Shown: positions 55,834 through 63,929, numbered from the stretch's first letter. The stretch: 64,000 nucleotides of DNA from Bog-473 sp963743785 (GCA_963743785.1 CAVURD010000042.1:1-64000), one strand, 5' to 3'. Numbers and translations are program-made. Notes: generated by a model not told the origin, from the sequence alone.

Positions 55834-56606
55834 TCCGGGCCATGCCCATTGACACCGCCACCTGGGGAGAGTTCGACCCCTCCGTGTTCGCCCGCATCGT
55901 CGTGCTCTCACCCCACTTCGACGACGCCGCCATGGGGGCCGGCCACCTCCTGGCCAGCTACCCCGACACCACCGTGGTCACGGTGCTCGGCGGTCCCCCA
56001 CCGGCCTATCCCGACGAGCCCTCGGAGTGGGATGCCCTGGGCGGCTTCGTGGCCGGCGACGACGTCGTGGCCGCCCGCCGTCTCGAAGACGTGGCCGCCA
56101 TGGCGGTGCTCGAGTCGGCCTACCGCTGGCTGGAGTACCCCGACCACCAGTACCTGGCGCCCGCGGACCGCCCCACCCCCGACGACGTGGCCCCGACGCT
56201 GGCCTCGGTCATCGACGAGATCGATCCCACGGCCGTCTTCTTCCCCATGGGCCTGGGCAACCCCGACCACGTGATGGTCCACGACGCCGCCTTGCTGGCG
56301 CGAGCCGGGCAACCCGACCGGGACTGGTTCTGCTACGAGGACCACGGCTACAAGCACATCCCCGGGCTGCTGGCCTGGCGGGTGGCCAAGCTGCTGCGCT
56401 CACACCCCTGGCCGACGCCGGCCATCGTGCCGCACGAGCCCGACGAGGAGCGCAAGCGCAAGGCCATCTGGTGCTACACCAGCCAGATCCCGCCGCTCGA
56501 GAACGAGCACGCCCTCACGGCGCGCCTGGCCGGCCACGTCCCCGAGCAGTTCTGGCACCTGGCCCCGCCGCCGCACGGCTGGGAGGGGCTCGCCGAGCTG
56601 ATCTAG
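55830..56606 (+). CDS. PIG-L family deacetylase
   Basis: A 258-residue zinc deacetylase. The metal motif is VVLSPHFDDAAMGAG (HxDD), with the third ligand in FPMGLGNPDHVMVHDA. Members include MshB (mycothiol) and sugar or lipid deacetylases. The C-terminal part (WRVAKLLRSHPWP, ERKRKAIWCYTSQIPPL) is typical. Coupled to the MFS gene, so deacetylation and export of one compound is possible. Converges on the next gene. Confidence 0.88.
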   Translation: MIRAMPIDTATWGEFDPSVFARIVVLSPHFDDAAMGAGHLLASYPDTTVVTVLGGPPPAYPDEPSEWDALGGFVAGDDVVAARRLEDVAAMAVLESAYRWLEYPDHQYLAPADRPTPDDVAPTLASVIDEIDPTAVFFPMGLGNPDHVMVHDAALLARAGQPDRDWFCYEDHGYKHIPGLLAWRVAKLLRSHPWPTPAIVPHEPDEERKRKAIWCYTSQIPPLENEHALTARLAGHVPEQFWHLAPPPHGWEGLAELI

Positions 56607-56935
56607 CGGCCGAGCGCCTTGCGCTTGAGGATGCGGGCGGCGAAGCGATTGCCCTCGACCTCGGTCACGACGATGCCGGGCGGGCTGCCCCGGGCCCACG
56701 GCGCCACGTCATTGGCCAGGAGCCATTCACCGACGTCGGCCGAACGGAGCTCGGCGCCGCTGCGCCAGAAGGCGGCGCTCAGGGGAATGGTGGTGGCCTC
56801 GGCTCCCTCGAGCTCGAGCACGATGTCGTCCCACTCCGAGACGAAATACCGGTCGCGGTCCACCTTGGCCAGCTTGAGCCCATAGCCCGCCGGCTCGCGG
56901 GGTGGACCACCGTTGTGCCATGCGGTTGCGTACAT
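56603..56935 (-). CDS. Conserved actinobacterial hypothetical protein
   Basis: A 110-residue protein: YATAWHNGGPPREPAGYGLKLAKVDRDRYF, then VLELEGAEATTIPLSAAFWRSGAELRSADVGEWLLANDVAPWARG. The pattern W-N-G-G ... FWR..ELRS..IG.WL is one I recall for a widespread uncharacterised family. It overlaps the PIG-L 3' end by 4 nt. Confidence 0.72.
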   Translation of the reverse strand: MYATAWHNGGPPREPAGYGLKLAKVDRDRYFVSEWDDIVLELEGAEATTIPLSAAFWRSGAELRSADVGEWLLANDVAPWARGSPPGIVVTEVEGNRFAARILKRKALGR

Positions 56936-57070
56936 GAGGGTGACGCTAATCCGCTTTTGCGCCGTGATCGACCGGGTCGACAGGTGGTGTCCGGCAGAGC
57001 CGGGACCGTCGGTGGAACCGAGTCACCGGCACCGGTGGCCGTACCGGCTGGCCGCGCCCCGCCCTGACGG

Positions 57071-57116
57071 GACGACCAGGTCCACCTCGGGGGGAATCGA
57101 GGTGGACCTCGTCGTC
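57071..57116. terminator. Strong hairpin downstream of dnaB
   Basis: A 19-bp stem with one mismatch around an 8-nt loop, 57071-57089 against 57098-57116. The inner 12 bp (AGGTCCACCTCG) are perfect. It lies about 45 nt after the dnaB stop and before the next minus-strand gene. No U-tract. Confidence 0.65.
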
Positions 57117-57160
57117 TCATTCGAGGTCGCCACGGGATTGGCCCGACCGGCCGGCGCCAC

Positions 57161-58552
57161 CTACATGCCCTGATGGTTCTCGAAGCGGGCGTACTGCTTC
57201 AAGAACAACAGGTTGGCCTTCCCGGTGGGGCCATTGCGGTGCTTGGCCACGTCGACCAGCGCGTCATCGGCCCGGTCGATCGGCACCTCGTCGTTGTACT
57301 CCGCCTCGCGATAGATGAAGAGCACCACATCGGCGTCCTGCTCGAGTGATCCCGACTCGCGCAGGTCCGAGAGCTGCGGCGTCTTGTCCGTCCGGGACTC
57401 GAGGTTCCGGCTCAACTGGGACAGGGCCAGCACGGGCACTTCGAGCTCGCGGGCCAGGATCTTCAGCCCACGGCTGATCTCGGCCACCTCGTTCTGGCGG
57501 TTCTCCGCCCGCGAACGGCCGGTCATCAGCTGCAGGTAGTCCACCACCACCAGGCCCAGGTCGCCCTGGGTCTTCTTGAGCCGCCGGGCCCGGGCCCGGA
57601 TGTCCATCACCGTCACGTCGGGCTTGTCGTCGATGAAGATCGGGGCGTTGCTCAACTTGGTGACGGCGGCCCCCAGCTTGGCCCAGTCCTGCGAGCGGAT
57701 CCGGCCGGTCTGCAGGCTCTGGCCGTTGACCTCGGCCTCGGAGGCCAGCAGGCGCTGGGTCAGCTCGAGGTGTCCCATCTCGAGGGAGAAGAGCAGCGCC
57801 GGGCGCTGGGCCACCATGCCCACGTGGGCCAGGATCCCGAGGGCGAAGCTGGTCTTGCCCATGCCGGGTCGGGCGCCCACGATGACCAGCGACGAGGGCT
57901 GGAGCCCGAGCAGGATCTTGTCCAGCTCGTGGTACCCGGTGGCCACCCCGGTGAGCGCCTCACCGCGTTTGCCGAGCTCCTCGATGCGGTCCAACCCCTT
58001 GACGAGCAACTCATTGAGCGGCGCCATGGTGTCGGCCGTCCGGCGCTCGGCCACGTCGAAGATCGTCTGCTCGGCCTCGTCCACGGCCGCTTCGACGTCC
58101 TCGGGCACCGAGTACCCGATGTCCGCGATGTCGCCGGCCGCGCCGATGAGCTTGCGCAGCAGCGCGTGCTCCTCGACGATGGTGGCGTAGTGGCGGGCGT
58201 TGGCGATGGACGGGGTGTTGGCCTGGAGCGAGATGAAGACGGAGGGGTCCCCCACCGCGTCGAGCAGGTTCGAGCGCTGCAGCTCGTCGGTGACGGTGAC
58301 GGCGTCGATCGCCTCGCCCCGATCGATCAGGGCCCGGATGGCCCCGAAGATATGCCCGTGCGCCGGTTTGTAGAAGTCGCCGGCCGAGCAGAGCTCGATG
58401 GCGACCGACGCCGCGTCGTGCGACAGGAGCATGGCCCCGAGGAGGGATTCTTCGGCTTCGAGGTTGTGCGGGGGGATCCGGGCCCCGGTCGCTGCGGGAG
58501 CCGGGGCGGCGCGCAGGGGACGGGGGCGGGTGTCTTCAAAGGCTTGGACCAC
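57161..58552 (-). CDS. dnaB: Replicative DNA helicase DnaB
   Basis: A 463-residue hexameric helicase. The N-terminal DnaB domain has IPPHNLEAEESLLGAML. The RecA-like domain has Walker A GARPGMGKTSFALGI, Walker B LVVVDYLQLMTG and the arginine finger region SRNLESRTDKTPQLSDLRESGSLEQDADVV. No intein. It is the last gene of rpsF-ssb-rpsR-rplI-dnaB. The GTG/ATG at 58552 is upstream of homology by about 25 residues. Confidence 0.95.
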   Translation of the reverse strand: MVQAFEDTRPRPLRAAPAPAATGARIPPHNLEAEESLLGAMLLSHDAASVAIELCSAGDFYKPAHGHIFGAIRALIDRGEAIDAVTVTDELQRSNLLDAVGDPSVFISLQANTPSIANARHYATIVEEHALLRKLIGAAGDIADIGYSVPEDVEAAVDEAEQTIFDVAERRTADTMAPLNELLVKGLDRIEELGKRGEALTGVATGYHELDKILLGLQPSSLVIVGARPGMGKTSFALGILAHVGMVAQRPALLFSLEMGHLELTQRLLASEAEVNGQSLQTGRIRSQDWAKLGAAVTKLSNAPIFIDDKPDVTVMDIRARARRLKKTQGDLGLVVVDYLQLMTGRSRAENRQNEVAEISRGLKILARELEVPVLALSQLSRNLESRTDKTPQLSDLRESGSLEQDADVVLFIYREAEYNDEVPIDRADDALVDVAKHRNGPTGKANLLFLKQYARFENHQGM

Positions 58553-58579
58553 GGTCCCCCCACTCTGCCCGTGATGACC

Positions 58580-58665
58580 TGTGGGGAACGAGAGCTAAAA
58601 GCTGGGGATTCACTCCCCGAAACGGGGGCGGCGCCTGTGGACAACTCCCGCGCCTCTGTGGAGAA
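58580..58665. promoter_or_regulatory. Cluster of DnaA-box-like sequences upstream of dnaB
   Basis: TGTGGACAA (58636-58644) is the complement of TTGTCCACA, the preferred box of high-GC Actinobacteria. TGTGGAGAA (58657-58665) and TGTGGGGAA (58580-58588) are one- and two-base variants in the same orientation. Confidence 0.5.
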
Positions 58666-58740
58666 GTGAGCCGTCGTTTGTTCACCCCGACATGGTGCGC
58701 CGCGGTTGTGACAGCGGGCGCGGATGGTCGCGCCAGCCGC

Positions 58741-59190
58741 TCAGGAAGCGGCCGTGACCTCCAGGGTCACCACGGTGGCCACGCCGCTGAAGAGGTCGAT
58801 GGTGACGTCGAACGTCCCCACTTCTTTGATGGGGTCGGCCAGCAGCACGTGCTTCCGGTCGATTTCCACACCCTTGGCCGTCCGGACGGCCTCGACCACG
58901 TCGGAGGGGCCGATGGAGCCGAAGAGTCGCCCACCGCCGCCGGCCCGGGCCGAGATGGGGATCACGGCGCCGGCCAGGATGGTGGCCTGGGCCTCGGCCG
59001 CGCCCCGGTCGTGCGCCTCGCGCAGGTCGCGGCCGCGGCGCATCTGGGTGGCTTGGCCCTCGACCCCGTCGGTGGCCACGATGGCGCGGCCTTCGGGCAA
59101 CAGGTAGTTGCGGGCGAAACCGCCGGCCACGTTCACGATGTCGCCGCGCCGGCCCACGCCGTTCACGTCGTCGCGCAGGAGGATCTTCAC
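58741..59190 (-). CDS. rplI: 50S ribosomal protein L9
   Basis: A 149-residue protein: MKILLRDDVNGVGRRGDIVNVAGGFARNYLLPEGRA-type N-domain with conserved Gly and Lys/Arg, a connecting helix, and the C-domain ending GTFDVTIDLFSGVATVVTLEV. Full length. Its ATG overlaps the rpsR stop by 4 nt. Confidence 0.96.
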   Translation of the reverse strand: MKILLRDDVNGVGRRGDIVNVAGGFARNYLLPEGRAIVATDGVEGQATQMRRGRDLREAHDRGAAEAQATILAGAVIPISARAGGGGRLFGSIGPSDVVEAVRTAKGVEIDRKHVLLADPIKEVGTFDVTIDLFSGVATVVTLEVTAAS

Positions 59191-59741
59191 GGGGCGCCAT
59201 CCCCGGGGGTGCCGGTGGTCTCGGTCGTGGCGGTGGTCTCGGGAACCGCCTCAATGACTTCGACCACGTCGAGCACCGGCACGTCGGACGCTTTCGCCTC
59301 GGGACTCTCGGGGTCGGCGACGGTGACCAGCACCTCGACATCGGCGTCGCGCCGGCGCGGCGCCTCATCGGTGGTGGTGTCGCTCAGCGTCCGCTCGGCC
59401 CGCTCCCCGCGCTCGCCCCGCTCACCGCGGTCACGGCCGCCACCGCGGCCGCCGGGACGCTCGGTCACGGTGCGCTGGGTGTAGGGCAACAGGACGAGCT
59501 CGCGCGCCGTCTTGATGGCCATGGCCAGGGCCCGCTGGTGCTGGGCGCAGTTGCCGGTGACCCGGCGCGAGCGGATCTTGCCCCGGTCGCTCATGTACTT
59601 GCGCAGCATGGGGACGTCCTTGTAGTCGACCCACTCGGTCTTGTCCCGGCACAGGGCGCACGGCTTCTTCTTGACCCGGCGCCCCAGGTCCTTGGGGGCT
59701 CGACGGGTGGTGGTCCCGCCGCGTTGATTGTTCCTCGCCAT
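59187..59741 (-). CDS. rpsR: 30S ribosomal protein S18 with long C-terminal extension
   Basis: The first 95 residues are a normal S18: KKKPCALCRDKTEWVDYKDVPML with a CxxC zinc-type motif, and GKIRSRRVTGNCAQHQRALAMAIKTAREL. About 90 more residues follow: a Gly/Arg/Glu repeat (GERGERGERAER) then an acidic, Thr/Val/Pro-rich tail. S18 normally has 75-90 residues. The frame is continuous to a stop that overlaps rplI (ATGA), so the extension is not an artefact of a missed stop. Confidence 0.93.
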   Translation of the reverse strand: MARNNQRGGTTTRRAPKDLGRRVKKKPCALCRDKTEWVDYKDVPMLRKYMSDRGKIRSRRVTGNCAQHQRALAMAIKTARELVLLPYTQRTVTERPGGRGGGRDRGERGERGERAERTLSDTTTDEAPRRRDADVEVLVTVADPESPEAKASDVPVLDVVEVIEAVPETTATTETTGTPGDGAP

Positions 59742-60232
59742 CAGAAAGGCTCCTCATCGAATCCGTAGCCTCCACCGCTCTCGGCGGCGGGGGCTGGGGT
59801 TGGTGCCGCGGGGGCCGGCGCCGGTCGGTTGCCGCCTCCGCCGCGGGGTGAACCGTCGCTCGGGCCCCGTCGCTCGTTCTTGGTGACCTGGGCCGAGGCC
59901 CAGCGCAGGGAAGGGCCGATCTCGTCGGCCACCACTTCGACCTTGGACCGCTTGTCGCCGTCCTGGGTCTCCCAGCTGCGTTGCTCGAGCCGGCCGGCCA
60001 CCATGACACGGGCACCCCGGGTCAGGGTCTCGCTCACGTTCTCGGCCATCTCGCGCCAGCACACCACGTCGAAGAAGGAGGTCGCCTCCTCCCACTCCTG
60101 GGTCTGGCGGTTCTGCCAGCGGCGGTTGACGGCCAGGCCGAACGAGGCCGTGGGTTGCCCGGTGTTGGTGAAGCGCAGTTCGGGGTCCCGGGTGATGTTC
60201 CCCACCAGAATGACGCTGTTGTCGGTTGGCAT
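59741..60232 (-). CDS. ssb: Single-stranded DNA-binding protein
   Basis: A 163-residue OB-fold protein: NSVILVGNITRDPELRFTNTGQPTASFGLAVNRRW, FFDVVCWREMAENVSETLTRGARVMVAGRLEQRSW. The linker is Gly/Pro/Ala-rich and the acidic tip GYGFDEEPF is the partner-binding tail. It shares one base with the rpsR start. Confidence 0.95.
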   Translation of the reverse strand: MPTDNSVILVGNITRDPELRFTNTGQPTASFGLAVNRRWQNRQTQEWEEATSFFDVVCWREMAENVSETLTRGARVMVAGRLEQRSWETQDGDKRSKVEVVADEIGPSLRWASAQVTKNERRGPSDGSPRGGGGNRPAPAPAAPTPAPAAESGGGYGFDEEPF

Positions 60233-60244
60233 GGTGTGCTCCTC

Positions 60245-60565
60245 CTAGTTGGCCGCGGCGGCGACGCGGCCGGCGGCGGACTCGGGCAGGCGGACGATCT
60301 TGTGACGGACGACCTCGTCGGCCAGGCCCAGCATGCGGTCGAGATCGGCCACGGTCTGGGTGCCCGACGTGAACTCCACCACGACGTAGTAGCCCTCGCG
60401 CTTGTGGTTGACCTCGTAGGCGAAGGTGCGCTTGCCCCAGCGGTCGATGGCGCCGGGATTGCCGCCGGAGTTCCGGATGACATCGAGGGCGCGATCGAGC
60501 ACCCCTTGAATGATGGTGGGCTCGGTGGTGGCCTCGAAAATGGCCATGACTTCGTAGGGCCGCAT
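60245..60565 (-). CDS. rpsF: 30S ribosomal protein S6
   Basis: A 106-residue protein: MRPYEVMAIFEATTEPTIIQ, NPGAIDRWGKRTFAYEVNHKREGYYVVVEFTSG, and a short tail. Normal length. GAGGGAGGT lies upstream of the ATG. First gene of rpsF-ssb-rpsR-rplI-dnaB. Confidence 0.95.
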   Translation of the reverse strand: MRPYEVMAIFEATTEPTIIQGVLDRALDVIRNSGGNPGAIDRWGKRTFAYEVNHKREGYYVVVEFTSGTQTVADLDRMLGLADEVVRHKIVRLPESAAGRVAAAAN

Positions 60566-60671
60566 GTGCGGCGTACCTCCCTCTGGACCGGGCGCTGCGC
60601 CTGGGCCCCTGACGGTCAGGAGCAGGGTCTGTTGCGGGGAGTCACTCTAGCCGAGCCGAGCGCCCGGCCTT

Positions 60672-60692
60672 CCCCGGGGTGGTCCCCCGGGG
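60672..60692. terminator. GC hairpin downstream of panB
   Basis: CCCCGGGG arms (60672-60679, 60685-60692) around a 5-nt loop, 34 nt after the panB stop. Arms are self-complementary, so the fold is not unique. Confidence 0.4.
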
Positions 60693-60725
60693 TGGTCCCG
60701 GTGCTGATCCCCGGGAGTCCCGGAG

Positions 60726-61607
60726 TTAGGTGAGGGAGTCTCCGAGCTCGGCCGAGCCGTGGTAGCTCTCGGAGTCATCCGGGAAGGTGCCGGCCCGGAC
60801 GTCGGCCGCGAAGGCGGCCACCGCGTCGGTGGCGATGCGGCCGATCTCGGCGTACTGACGCACGAATTTGGGGGGCTTCCGCGAGCCCAGGCCGAGCAGG
60901 TCGTGGAAGACCAGGACCTGTCCGTCACAGGAGGGCCCGGCCCCGATGCCGATGGTCGGGACGCCGATGGCCTCGGTGACGGCCGCACCCACCACATCGG
61001 GCACCCCTTCGATCACGAAGGCGAAGCAGCCGGCGGCCTCGAGGGACTTGGCCGCGTCGAGCAGGGCGCCGGCGGCGTCGACGCTCTTGGCCTGGACCCG
61101 GAAGCCCCCCATGGCCAGGATCGACTGCGGGGTGAGACCGAGGTGGCCCATCACGGGGATCTCGGCCCGGATGATGGCCTCGATGACCGGGAGGCGGGCC
61201 CGCCCGCCTTCGAGCTTGACCGCGTGGGCGCCGGCCCGGATCAGCTTGGCCGCGTTGCGCACGGCCTCGTCGGTGGAGAGGTGGTAGCTCATCCAGGGCA
61301 TGTCGCCCAGGATCAGGCAGTGCGGCTTGGCCCGCGCCACGGCGGCGGTGTGGTGGGCCATGACGTCGATGTCCACGTGCATCGGGTCCTCGAAGCCCAG
61401 CACGTTGTTGGCCACCGAGTCGCCGACGAGGACGATGTCCACCCCGGCGTCGGAGACGATGCGGGCGCCGGGCTCGTCGTAGGCGGTGACCATGACGATC
61501 GGCGCGGCACCGTCACGGCGCTTGCGTCGGCGCAGCGAGGGGACGGTGACCGGTGTCGCGGCGGTGGAGGTGGTGGCGGTGGGAGTCGGGGGGGTCGGCG
61601 CGCTCAC
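60726..61607 (-). CDS. panB: 3-methyl-2-oxobutanoate hydroxymethyltransferase
   Basis: PanB adds a hydroxymethyl group from methylene-THF to ketoisovalerate in pantothenate (CoA) synthesis. The 293-residue TIM-barrel has MVTAYDEPGARIVSDAGVDIVLVGDSVANNVLGF, HLSTDEAVRNAAKLIRAGAHAVKLEGG and TIGIGAGPSCDGQVLVFHDLLGL. The GTG at 61607 overlaps the DUF5318 stop (GTGA). The first 25 residues are Pro/Thr-rich. Confidence 0.94.
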   Translation of the reverse strand: MSAPTPPTPTATTSTAATPVTVPSLRRRKRRDGAAPIVMVTAYDEPGARIVSDAGVDIVLVGDSVANNVLGFEDPMHVDIDVMAHHTAAVARAKPHCLILGDMPWMSYHLSTDEAVRNAAKLIRAGAHAVKLEGGRARLPVIEAIIRAEIPVMGHLGLTPQSILAMGGFRVQAKSVDAAGALLDAAKSLEAAGCFAFVIEGVPDVVGAAVTEAIGVPTIGIGAGPSCDGQVLVFHDLLGLGSRKPPKFVRQYAEIGRIATDAVAAFAADVRAGTFPDDSESYHGSAELGDSLT

Positions 61608-62038
61608 TGGGCCAGCTTGCGCCGGGACTTGGTCTTGGGGCCGCCCGCCGGGTACTTGCGCATGAGGTGATGCCAGGCACAGTCCGGGCAGACCTCCACC
61701 TCGTAGCAGAGCACGGGTTCGGGCCGGCGCTTGAGTTGGTTGAGCTCGGCCACCGTGCCGGGGCAGCGTCCGCCGGCCGGGAGCTTGGCCCCGAAGACAA
61801 AGGTCACCTTGACCAGACGGCAGTCGTCGCAGATGGGGCAGGGTTCCTTGGTGGGACGGCCCACGTTGCGGGCGGCCCGGAGGAGTTCGGGGTGCGCGTC
61901 GCAGACATCGACCTTCAGGGTGCGGCCCCGCCGGACTTCCCGCACGGCGGCATTGCGCACCAGCCGGTACTCCACCCCGGCCGAGATGTCGGCATTGACG
62001 GCTCGACCAGACGCCCCCGGTTCCGAGGTCACGGACAC
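61604..62038 (-). CDS. DUF5318 family protein (zinc-ribbon-like)
   Basis: A 144-residue actinobacterial protein with five Cys pairs or singles: KVDVCDAHPELL, EPCPICDDCRLVKVTFVFG, GRCPGTVAEL, and LCYEVEVCPDCAWHHLM. The CxxC plus CxxC pattern suggests a structural zinc site. The end is basic (AGGPKTKSRRKLAQ). Function unknown. It is coupled to panB. Confidence 0.82.
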   Translation of the reverse strand: MSVTSEPGASGRAVNADISAGVEYRLVRNAAVREVRRGRTLKVDVCDAHPELLRAARNVGRPTKEPCPICDDCRLVKVTFVFGAKLPAGGRCPGTVAELNQLKRRPEPVLCYEVEVCPDCAWHHLMRKYPAGGPKTKSRRKLAQ

Positions 62039-62141
62039 GGCGCCAGGCTAGTCCGCACGCACGGATTTGCCACGCAATTTCTTCACCCAGGTTCTTCACC
62101 CTGGCCGTCTCCCTGGCAGCTCCGTGACCGGAGTGTGACGA

Positions 62142-62175
62142 TTGACTGTACAGCGCTATATCGCTTCGATATAAT
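62142..62175 (+). promoter_or_regulatory. padR-ino1 promoter with inverted-repeat operator
   Basis: TATAAT at 62170-62175 is a perfect -10, ending 8 nt before the padR ATG, so the transcript is probably leaderless. The -35 is weak (TGTACA at 62147-62152, 17-nt spacing). TATATCG-N3-CGATATA (62157-62173) is a perfect 7-bp inverted repeat over the -10, the likely PadR autoregulatory site. Confidence 0.6.
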
Positions 62176-62183
62176 GATTCGTA

Positions 62184-62816
62184 ATGTTGGACATGGCGAT
62201 ACTGGGACTCCTCGAAGATCGGGACCTGCACGGCTACGAGATCAGGCGCCAATTGCGCGACAACCTGGGGATTCTGGCCAACGTGTCGTTCGGGTCGATC
62301 TACCCGGCCCTGACCCGGTTGGAGAAGGCCGGGGCGGTCGTGGCCACCGATGGCTCGTCGGGCGCCCCCGGCGCCGGGCAGTCGCCAGCGGTACCCGAAG
62401 CCCCGCCGACCGGTTCCCTGAGCGGCGAGTTGGCCGTGCTGCGCGCCCGCCGGCACACCCCCTCCCGGGCTCGGCGGGGCAAGAAGGTCTACCGGATCAC
62501 CGAAGCCGGGCGACTGCTCTTCACCCAGTTGCTGACCGAGGGCGGCTCCATCGATGACGCCCGGAGCTTCAGCCTCCGTCTCGCCTTCGCCCGGCACCTG
62601 GCGCCCCAGGCCCGGCTGGCCCTACTGGAGCGTCGCCGGGCCGTCCTGGTGCAGCGTCTGGCCGAGGCCGACAGCTCCAACGTCGAACTCGACGTCTATG
62701 CCCGCTCCGTCGTGCAACACACGGCGGACAGCGTGACCCAGGACATCATCTGGCTCGACCGTCTCATCGCGGCCGAACGCGCCGCAACCGGGCCGGTTCC
62801 GGTCCCCGTCCCATGA
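62184..62816 (+). CDS. PadR-family transcriptional regulator
   Basis: A 210-residue regulator. The N-terminal winged helix is MAILGLLEDRDLHGYEIRRQL, LANVSFGSIYPALTRLEKAGAV. The wing carries an inserted Pro/Gly/Ser-rich stretch of about 45 residues before KKVYRITEAGRLLFTQLL. The C-terminal helical domain (PQARLALLERRRAVLVQRL) is the PadR dimerisation part. It precedes ino1 by 12 nt; PadR-ino1 is a known actinobacterial neighbour pair. Confidence 0.9.
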   Translation: MLDMAILGLLEDRDLHGYEIRRQLRDNLGILANVSFGSIYPALTRLEKAGAVVATDGSSGAPGAGQSPAVPEAPPTGSLSGELAVLRARRHTPSRARRGKKVYRITEAGRLLFTQLLTEGGSIDDARSFSLRLAFARHLAPQARLALLERRRAVLVQRLAEADSSNVELDVYARSVVQHTADSVTQDIIWLDRLIAAERAATGPVPVPVP

Positions 62817-62828
62817 AGGAGATATCCG

Positions 62829-63929
62829 ATGAGCAGCCCCATCCGACTGGCCATCGCCGGCGTCGGCAACTGCGCCAGCTCCCTGATCCAGGGGATCACC
62901 TACTACCGAGACGCCCAGGTCGACGACGTCGTCCCCGGCCTCATGCACGTCGAGCTCGGTGGCTACCACGTGCGCGACCTGGTGCCCGTGGCCGCCTTCG
63001 ACGTGGATCAGACCAAGGTGGGCACCGACCTGGGCAAAGCCATCCACGCCGGGCTCAACAACACCATCCGCTTCGCCGATGTCGGCGAGGTCGGGGTCAC
63101 GGTGCAGCGCGGCCCGACCCTGGACGGCCTGGGCAAGTACTACCGCGAAGTGCTCGAGGAGTCGCCGTACGAGCCGGTCGACGTGGCCCGGGCCCTGCGC
63201 GACGCCAAAGCGGACGTGCTGGTGTCGTACCTCCCGGTCGGTTCCGAGCAGGCCCAGCGCTACTACGCCCAGGCCTGCCTCGACGCCGGGGTGGCCTTCG
63301 TCAACGCCATCCCCGTCTTCATCGCCTCGGACCCGGTGTGGGCCCGCAAGTTCCGCGACGCCGGCGTGCCCATCGTGGGCGACGACATCAAGAGCCAGGT
63401 GGGGGCGACCATCGTCCACCGCATCCTCACCCGCCTCTTCGAGGACCGCGGCCTGGCGCTCGACCACACCTACCAGCTCAACGTGGGCGGGAACATGGAC
63501 TTCAAGAACATGCTCGAGCGCGACCGGTTGGAATCGAAGAAGATCTCCAAGACCCAGGCCGTGACCAGCCAGATCGAGGACAGCGTGCTCGGCGCCGATG
63601 ACGTCCACATCGGGCCCTCGGACCACGTGCCGTGGTTGAAGGACCGCAAGTGGGCCTACATCCGCATGGAGGGCCGCAACTTCGGTGACGTGCCGTTGAA
63701 CCTCGAGCTCAAGCTCGAGGTGTGGGACTCCCCCAACTCGGCCGGCGTCATCATCGACGCGGTGCGGTGCGCCAAGTTGGCCCTCGACCGCGGCATCGGC
63801 GGGCCCTTGCTGGGACCGTCGGCCTACTTCATGAAGTCGCCGCCGGTGCAGTACCACGACGACGTGGCCCAGGAACTGGTGGAGGCGTTCGCCGACGGTG
63901 CGCCGAGCGAGTCCTGGCCGGCGGACTGA
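62829..63929 (+). CDS. ino1: Inositol-1-phosphate synthase
   Basis: A 366-residue NAD-dependent isomerase that converts glucose-6-phosphate to inositol-1-phosphate for phosphatidylinositol and mycothiol. NAD region: LAIAGVGNCASSLIQGITYYRD. Later: DVLVSYLPVGSEQAQRYYAQACLDAGVAFVNAIPVF, GDDIKSQVGATIVHRIL, and NVGGNMDFKNMLERDRL. AAGGAG lies 8 nt before the ATG. Likely under PadR control. Confidence 0.95.
   Translation: MSSPIRLAIAGVGNCASSLIQGITYYRDAQVDDVVPGLMHVELGGYHVRDLVPVAAFDVDQTKVGTDLGKAIHAGLNNTIRFADVGEVGVTVQRGPTLDGLGKYYREVLEESPYEPVDVARALRDAKADVLVSYLPVGSEQAQRYYAQACLDAGVAFVNAIPVFIASDPVWARKFRDAGVPIVGDDIKSQVGATIVHRILTRLFEDRGLALDHTYQLNVGGNMDFKNMLERDRLESKKISKTQAVTSQIEDSVLGADDVHIGPSDHVPWLKDRKWAYIRMEGRNFGDVPLNLELKLEVWDSPNSAGVIIDAVRCAKLALDRGIGGPLLGPSAYFMKSPPVQYHDDVAQELVEAFADGAPSESWPAD

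Noticed and set aside
58580..58665. Chromosomal origin of replication
   Set aside because: Only three boxes, all one orientation, no AT-rich unwinding element and no dnaA, dnaN, recF or rpmH nearby.
60726..62597. A 623-residue reading of panB
   Set aside because: Homology starts at residue 331 or so. The GTG at 61607 overlaps the upstream DUF5318 stop, and the N-terminal part is a frame shadow of that gene and padR.
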